A program made the translations under genes and the position numbers. A stretch of 64,000 nucleotides of DNA from Ficedula albicollis. Its lineage: Eukaryota; Chordata; Aves; Passeriformes; Muscicapidae. The notes beneath the pieces were generated by a model, which saw nothing but the letters and a program-made list of their open reading frames with translations, was not told where the DNA came from and made no database searches. The number at the start of each line of letters is the position of its first letter. Positions within the stretch are counted from its first letter, which is position 1. The DNA is taken from contig NC_021671.1 of NCBI RefSeq assembly GCF_000247815.1, forward strand, positions 23,708,937 through 23,772,936, in the 5' to 3' direction. Positions 36,371 to 64,000 of this stretch are shown here, one piece after another.

Positions 36371-36975
36371 AAAACCTGGTTTTGACTGGGATAATTTTCT
36401 TCCTAGTAGCTGGCAAAGTGCATTTTTCTTAGCTTTATCATGAGAATAATGTTGACAACACTGATGTTTTGGCTGTTGCTGACCAGCGTTTGCCCTAAGT
36501 CAAGGACTTTTCAGTTTCTCATGCTCTGTCAGAGAAGAGCTGCAGAAGGAGCCAGGAGGGAGCACAGCTGAGATAGCTCAACCAAACTGGCCAAAGGGAT
36601 ATTCCACACAGAAGAATGTCATGCCCAGTACATGAACCACATGTATGTGTATGTTGCCTGGGAGAAGCTGATTGCTGCTTCAGTACAGACTGGGTGTCTT
36701 CGGCAGGTGTTGAGCACCACTTGCCTTTTTGGGGTTTTAATCCTCTCTTTCAGTGTCTCTTCTCCCTAGTCTCTCTCCATTGAAATTATTATTATTGGTA
36801 GTATTAGTAGTACTAAGGATATATATTATTTTGTTTCAATTATTAAATTGTTCTCATTTCAACCCACAAGTCTTACTCATTTCCCCATTCTCCTTCCCAC
36901 ACCCCTGGGAGAGCCAGAGGGAGGAGGTGAGAGTGGCTGCATGGCACTTGGTTGTTGACTGGGACAACTTTGGTT
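36371..36975 (+). mobile_element. Avian ERV LTR, copy 2, plus strand, near full length
   Basis: Same family as 28593-29065: ACCTGGTTTTGACTGGGATA at the left edge, TTTTCTTCCTAGTAGCTGGC, GTCAAGGACTTTTCAGTTTC, GGGAGCACAGCTGAGATAGC and AACTGGCCAAAGGGATATTC. It then has an ATT-rich R region, CAATTATTAAATTGTTCTCA, TCAACCCACAAGTCTTACTC, and a U5 end that reads GGCACTTGGTTGTTGACTGG. The TATA position found in copy 1 has decayed to GTACATGAACC. Unlike copy 1 it keeps the U5 end. No gag/pol/env is adjacent, so it is solo. Confidence 0.85.
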
Positions 36976-38725
36976 GAGTGAAAGCTTATAGTTGTATTGC
37001 TCTATGATTTCCTTAAGAAATAGCCTAAGATCAGCTGGTTGCTTTCTTTTCCACATTCTGCTCCTTCACTCTCCAACTCTTTCTAGTTAATGATATTTAA
37101 TCTGTAGAAAAGATTGAAAAAAGTTTGTAAAATTGTTTGCACTGAAAGGGAGACATATATGCTAGAGATTATGTATGAGAACCTCTTTTAACCCATACAC
37201 AATAGTAAGACATGCTTCAAAAAAGGAAATTCAAAGTAGATATAAGTACATGTTTCATTCATATACCAGCATGATTAAACTCAGTCCAACAGGAATTTGA
37301 CATGACTGAGAATTTTATCATATTTAAAAGGTATTATAAAAATATCAAGGGAATCTATAACTGCAGAAATAAACTAAGACAATAATGTGTGCAAATACTA
37401 CAAAAATCTCATGTCTCAAGGCCCTGAATAATCCTTCCTTTCAAGGTTCAAGTCTAGACAAGAAGAGTTATGAAATAATTTCTGCATCTTCCTTTAAAGC
37501 ATTTATACACCTCAGTATCAGACACTAAACTGGATCGAGCTGTTGATACAGGGCAGCAGATCTGTTCTAATGTTATCATGCCATGAATACATACAACTAA
37601 AATATCTCACCAGCCATATTGCAGGATTTTATTTCAGGTTTTCAGCAAGCACCTTCTGTGCCCCAATACCCAAGAGTCATTGGAACAGGCATTGCAGGAA
37701 TACAGAAACACTGTTCTTAAAATAAATATACTTTTAGGAATAAAGACTTCAAGTTTTTCAAACATCCTTGAGGAAATTTTGTAGAGAAACAAACTTTTAA
37801 ATAAGATATTTGAGCACTGAATCTGCTAAATTTTGGGTTTAAGGTATGTGTAGCATATATTCTTGATTTGATACATCCATGATGTTTCTTCCCTACAAGT
37901 TAAAAAAAGAAATTACGCTACACTAAAAGTCTTTGTTATTGCCTAGCTCCTTCTGAGCTTCTCCCATACAGATTAATTAGAATGGTGGCATTCAGTTATA
38001 TTTTTCCATATTGAAATCCAGTGCCATGAATGTTTGCGAATGTTTTATGTATAGTATCTTCTAATTAGTAGAGATAAATAGAAATAAAATCAGTATTACC
38101 AAACTTTCACCTAAACTCCTCTAGAGGACCAACTGGAGCATCTCAGATGGTACCTCTCAGGGTCCATGCCAAATCTGCCCATCTTGGGCCAATGCAGGTA
38201 ACGTTCTGTATCTGCAGAGCTGAATACTGTCCTTATTGACTGCAACATCTCATTTACCTCAATTCTCTTTCCAGGGGTATCACTTCTAGGATGTCAGCAT
38301 CTTTTCTTTCTGGACATGAAAGTCCAGGCAGTGCCTTGTAGAGTAGAATTGCAGAGCGTTACAGAGCAAATCTTCACTCTGGGGAATAGGTTTCTTATGC
38401 TAAATGCAAAATAAAAGTAATATCCCATGTTAAGACTTAGGATTCATAAAATTCTTTCAGGTGCAATAAACAAAAGTGAGTTTTATCTGTTGTGCACCAT
38501 ATGACATATGCCTTATGTGATTTTTTTTCTACTCTTTTAGTTATATGAGATGAGATCTAGTCTTAGTTCACATCCCACATTTCAAAATACAGATATTTAT
38601 AAACAAGAAGTTTTAACTTTTTTTCCAGTTCTTACATAGTTTACACTTACTAGACATGGGTAAGAAGAGATTCACCACTTTTCAAAATAGGTGTTTTAAA
38701 TAAAAGGCACCAAAAAAAAACCCAA
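36976..38725. other. AT-rich intergenic DNA, no gene seen
   Basis: Unique sequence. 38120-38390 is slightly more GC-rich and contains TGCAGGTAACG and TCTCTTTCCAGGGG strings that look like splice sites, but no open frame links them. It ends in CAAAAAAAAACCCAA against the poly-G tract. Confidence 0.55.
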
Positions 38726-39425
<700 letters not shown>

Positions 39426-41137
39426 ACTTAGTTACAATATTAAACAGTCCTTTAAACACAACAAAACTATCTTAAAATCTCCTTTATATCATTGATCTAC
39501 CCTTTATGTCTAGAAAATTTACTGGTTAAAAGAGCAACTTCAGTTATGAACACCTCTTGTGAAAGTGCACTCAACATGTCAGAGTTAAAGATACATTTTT
39601 TGCCTATGAATGAGTAACCTTTTAATATAACCAAAAAACTACTGAATTTTCTGCCCTATATGTCTTGAGACTTCATTTGAATCTTACAAATTACTCTGAC
39701 TCTGACCTTTTCATGCAAGATAAGTCAAATGTGGTGACATTATCAAAATCTGTATTTTATTATTTTTATATTCATAATTTCTTAACACTGTAAAGAATAT
39801 TTTGTCATATTTTTTCTTCAATTGCAATAAAATTTAATTTCATTGACTTTTCAAACAGTTATTAATCCTCTACAAGGCATGTCTGTGAAGAAAATGTTTT
39901 AAATTTTTTTAACTGTTTCGTATTTCTACTTCACTATACAAACACAGTTCCCAAGTAGCATAGATTACTGTCAATTTTTTATCTGAATTTCACATATTGC
40001 ATGATAAAGGAGCAGTGCAAATCTCACTAGTTTAATAAGTTTCCACAAATATTTTATTAGATGGGCATTTGAAAAAATGGAAGTTGAATTTTTGTAGTTT
40101 CCTGACAGATAACATTTTTAGTTTTTTTAGAAAAAAGAACATTCATGTTATAGAAGAATTTGAAGCAATTCTTAGAGTGAAAAGAGTGACTAGGAAAGAC
40201 TGAAAGCCTGAAAAAACTTAGAACAAAAGTGTTTTGATTCAATTACATATCACAGTGATTTTCAAGAGATTTCCAAGATCACGTAAAAAATATATTAATA
40301 AAATTTGTTGGCTGTCATGCTGTGTTTTTCTTTTTCTTTACTCTTCCTTGAACATGTACATACTCTGTGCAATGTGAATGAAGGTCAAAGACACAGAATT
40401 AAAAAGAATACTTATAACTAAATTACAAATGAACATTTTTTATCAGTATTTTACTTTCTTGTCTGGTCTAGTCAATTCTCTCCATTGCCTCGTATACAGA
40501 AATAAATAGCAAGAAGAAAAAGGGATGAATTTATTTCTTTGTTTAATATCAAGCTAGACAGTCTGTATGCCACAATCTAATAACATTTTAAATTCTGACC
40601 ATGACATTTTATATGAAAGAAAATGAATGAATGGTCTTCAGAATACTTTAGTGAAGTCAGAACAAAACATAAATATTATTGTAATCATTATAATGTTGAT
40701 CTCCTTATTCTCACTCTCACACTTACTCTGTTTCTTCAAATCCTAGTTTAACTTGAATTTTATAGAGTATTCTTCATAGATAAAAAAATATATATTTTTT
40801 CCTACATTCATGAGGGATTTTTTGGCAAATGAAATTTCAGTTATTTAAGAAAATTTTTAAAAAATTCAAAGAAACCTAGGTAAAAATTATGAAAAATAAA
40901 ACTTTTAAGCTAAAAATTCATTTAATGCAAACATAAAGGCTTTGACCTCCAGTTTAAGACAAATAAGATAAAGTTTTAAATAGTTCAATATTTACATTTT
41001 GAATATGAACTTTTATGCAGTCTACTTGGCTGCTCTTCTTTGATTAAAATCTCTGTCTTTTAGGAAAGTTACACTGTGTCATTCACATAATGGGAGTGTG
41101 CTTAAAGGATATCCAAATCTCAAAGATTCAGTTTTCA
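39426..41137. other. AT-rich intergenic DNA, no gene seen
   Basis: Very AT-rich unique sequence. No repeat family or exon recognised. Confidence 0.65.
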
Positions 41138-41532
41138 TAGAATCATAGATTGGTTAAGACTGGAAAAGACCTCTGAGATCATCAAGTCCAAGCATCAATC
41201 ACACACCAGCAGCATGTTCATTAAAACATCCTTGGGTACCTTACCCCTATGCTTTTTGAATATTTCCAGAGCTGATGACTCCACCACTTCCCTGAGCAGT
41301 GTGTACCAATATTTTAAAACCCATTCTATGAAATACAAAAAACTTCTAATATTCAATCTGAACTGCCTCTGGTTCACAACTTGAGGCCATTTCTTCTCAA
41401 ACTGTCACTTTTCCACTAGGAGAAGAGACTAACACCTACCTCACTACAACCTCCTTTCAGGAAGTGGGATAAGGTCTCTCCACAGCCTCTTTTTCTCTAA
41501 GATAAGCAACTCCTGCTCCCTCAGTTGTTTGA
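41138..41532 (-). mobile_element. CR1 LINE 3' end, minus strand, part 1
   Basis: It starts at the plus-strand left edge with CATAGAATCATAGATTGG, the reverse complement of a CR1 3' terminus, and continues GACCTCTGAGATCATCAAGT, which is diagnostic of avian CR1. On the minus strand the reverse transcriptase tail is readable as RQFRLNIRSF...LLREVVESSALEIFKKH (about 41245-41370), which corresponds to the conserved CR1 C-terminus. The alignment order breaks after TGCTCCCTCAGTTGTT at about 41530 and resumes at about 41945. Confidence 0.92.
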
Positions 41533-41933
41533 TGACAGTGGAGGCACGATTGACACCAGCATCAGTCCCTTATTTTCTTAAAAACTTCTCATGTCTTCTC
41601 TCTGTAGACTTCTCACAGGCAGCTCCACACAGCATTGTCTCTTCTCTTTTTCCTTCCTTCTGGCCAGCTAACTTCTTTCTGTCCCTTACATGACCACCAA
41701 ACCCTGTCTATCCCTCACACAACATATTACTTTGTCTGTCCCTTACATGACCACATAACCCTTCCTCCTGACAGCCAGCACAGCCAGCAGCCTCTAAGGG
41801 CAGCAGACTCCTCTGGACCAGCTAACCCACTCTTTTATAGCACCCATCCTCACCGGATGGGCTGTTTCCACTCTTTGGTAGTTAGTACAGCTATAATTCA
41901 TCAGGGGAGATTGCCTACAGCACTATCCTTACA
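41533..41933 (-). mobile_element. LTR-like insertion splitting the CR1 copy, minus strand
   Basis: This 400 bp block is absent from the CR1 consensus order on either side. On the minus strand it begins TGTAAGGATAGTGCTG (41933) and ends CTCCACTGTCA (41533), i.e. TG...CA, with a TATAAAAGAG box at about 41840-41832 and an AATAAG-like signal near 41572. It also contains CTGTCCCTTACATGACCAC twice (about 41680 and 41736). No clean target duplication is seen, so the exact ends may be off by a few bases. Frames through it are not genes. Confidence 0.6.
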
Positions 41934-41940
41934 ATCCAAC

Positions 41941-42078
41941 CTCCCACAGTTCCAGACCCTTTACCAACTCTTCTCCGGACATGCTCTGGCACCTCAGCAT
42001 CTTTGTTGTAGTAAAGAGCTCAAGACTAAGCACAGGACTCAAGGTGTCTTGGCACTCACCCGTGCCAGGTACAGGGAG
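41941..42078 (-). mobile_element. CR1 LINE, minus strand, part 2
   Basis: CCAGACCCTTTACCAACTCT, then GGACATGCTCTGGCACCTCA, GCATCTTTGTTGTAGTAAAG and CACCCGTGCCAGGTACAGGG, follow exactly the order expected upstream (in element sense) of part 1. The two pieces therefore belong to one CR1 copy. Confidence 0.85.
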
Positions 42079-63422
<21,344 letters not shown>

Positions 63423-63451
63423 AATTAGTATCATTGCTGTGTTTACTTCCC

Positions 63452-63822
63452 TGTGATGGGTTAGTTTTGGCCAATAGTTAAACACTCAGATGAATGCTCA
63501 CTCTTCCTCTTTGGTTGTAGAAGGACAGATAGTAGGATGTGAAAACTAATATATTGAGATAGAGGGATAGCTTACAGATTATTATTGCAGGCAAACCATA
63601 TTTGACTTGAAGAAAAATAATTTAATTCAACACTGACTGAAATAGATTTGGGTCCTGAGAAACAAAGATGAATATTAAAATAACAGCTTTCCAAATATCC
63701 TCCCACCTCTTTCAGGATCAACTTCTCTTTATTCTGCATGACTCTGCCTCCACCCAGAGGTGCAGCAGGACCTGGGGGACTACAGTCAACCTACAGCAGT
63801 TTTTCTGTTTCTTTCTAGATAT
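63452..63822. mobile_element. Fragment of another avian ERV LTR family
   Basis: It begins TGTGATGGGTTAGTTTTGGC and follows a known avian LTR in order: CACTCTTCCTCTTTGG, AATATATTGAGATAGAGGGA, TTATTGCAGGCAAACC, GACTTGAAGAAAAATAATTT, GGATCAACTTCTC, and AGAGGTGCAGCAGGACCTGG. In that family the TG end shown here is usually the left end as written. Transcriptional orientation is unclear to me, so no strand is given. It ends, truncated, where a second LTR begins at 63823. Confidence 0.65.
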
Positions 63823-64000
63823 TGTGATTTAAACCCAGACCACGGCTAATACACACAGAGCCACTTGCTAAGTTTTCCAGCTGGTGGGATGGGAGAGAGA
63901 ATCAGAAGCATAAAAGTGTGAAAACTAGTGGGTTGAAATAAGGACAGCTTAATAGGAAAAGCAAAAGCTGTGCATGTAAGCCAAGCAAAACAAGAAATTC
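63823..64000 (-). mobile_element. Avian ERV LTR, copy 3, minus strand, cut by window end
   Basis: TGTGATTTAAACCCAGACCA is the reverse complement of the U5 end of the family seen at 28593 and 36371. The following GGTGGGATGGGAGAGAGAAT, GTGTGAAAACTAGTGGGTTG and AAATAAGGACAGCTTAATAG match the reverse complement of copy 2's U5/R (CCACAAGTCTTACTC and TATTAAATTGTTC regions). Only the first 178 bases are in the window. Confidence 0.82.

Noticed and set aside
38120..38400. Splice-like TGCAGGTAACG and TCTCTTTCCAGGGG strings
   Set aside because: No open frame connects them and such strings occur often by chance.

Overview
The window looks like AT-rich, gene-poor intergenic DNA from a bird, most likely a songbird-like species (this is inference). 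There are two degraded CR1 LINE fragments. There are also several long terminal repeats whose ends and internal wording match families I know from avian genomes, and very long simple-sequence tracts. No bacterial, viral or plasmid gene organisation is present. I find no convincing protein-coding exon, tRNA, rRNA, CRISPR array or operon. Almost every open reading frame is either an artefact of a simple repeat (poly-Gly/Pro, Arg-Glu, Leu-Ser) or a chance AT-rich frame under about 120 codons.

Layout. 1-5487: mostly unique sequence with one old palindromic repeat fragment near 1.5 kb. 5488-6276: a 789 bp CCTT/GGAA microsatellite. 7884-8524: a solo LTR on the minus strand, TG...CA bounded, with a near-perfect 6 bp target duplication. 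11.3-13.4 kb: a possible promoter/LTR fragment, a larger minus-strand LTR with a GC-rich core, then CA and TCTA microsatellites. 15.1-16.3 kb: a plus-strand CR1 3' end. 16.4 and 19.7 kb: short tandem duplications. 24.2 kb: an A-G-A homopolymer sandwich. 25.3-25.9 kb: an apparently perfect 338 bp tandem duplication. 28.6 and 36.4 kb: two copies of one avian ERV LTR family, with a third inverted copy entering at 63.8 kb. 34.3-35.7 kb: LTR-like sequence with a 75 bp tandem duplication. 38.7 kb: 625 consecutive G. 41.1-42.1 kb: a minus-strand CR1 split by a younger LTR-like insertion. 42-60.8 kb: mostly unique AT-rich sequence. 60.9 kb: a 351 bp GA tract. 62.7 kb: 692 consecutive G, followed by two abutting LTR fragments at the window end.

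The most unusual features are the three long poly-G tracts (83, 625 and 692 bp), each flanked by A or T homopolymers. They could be extreme G homopolymers, but an assembly or base-calling artefact is at least as likely. I found no evidence of a new multi-gene system. The remaining observations concern repeat biology: nested insertions, a family of recent short tandem duplications, and structure-forming DNA.
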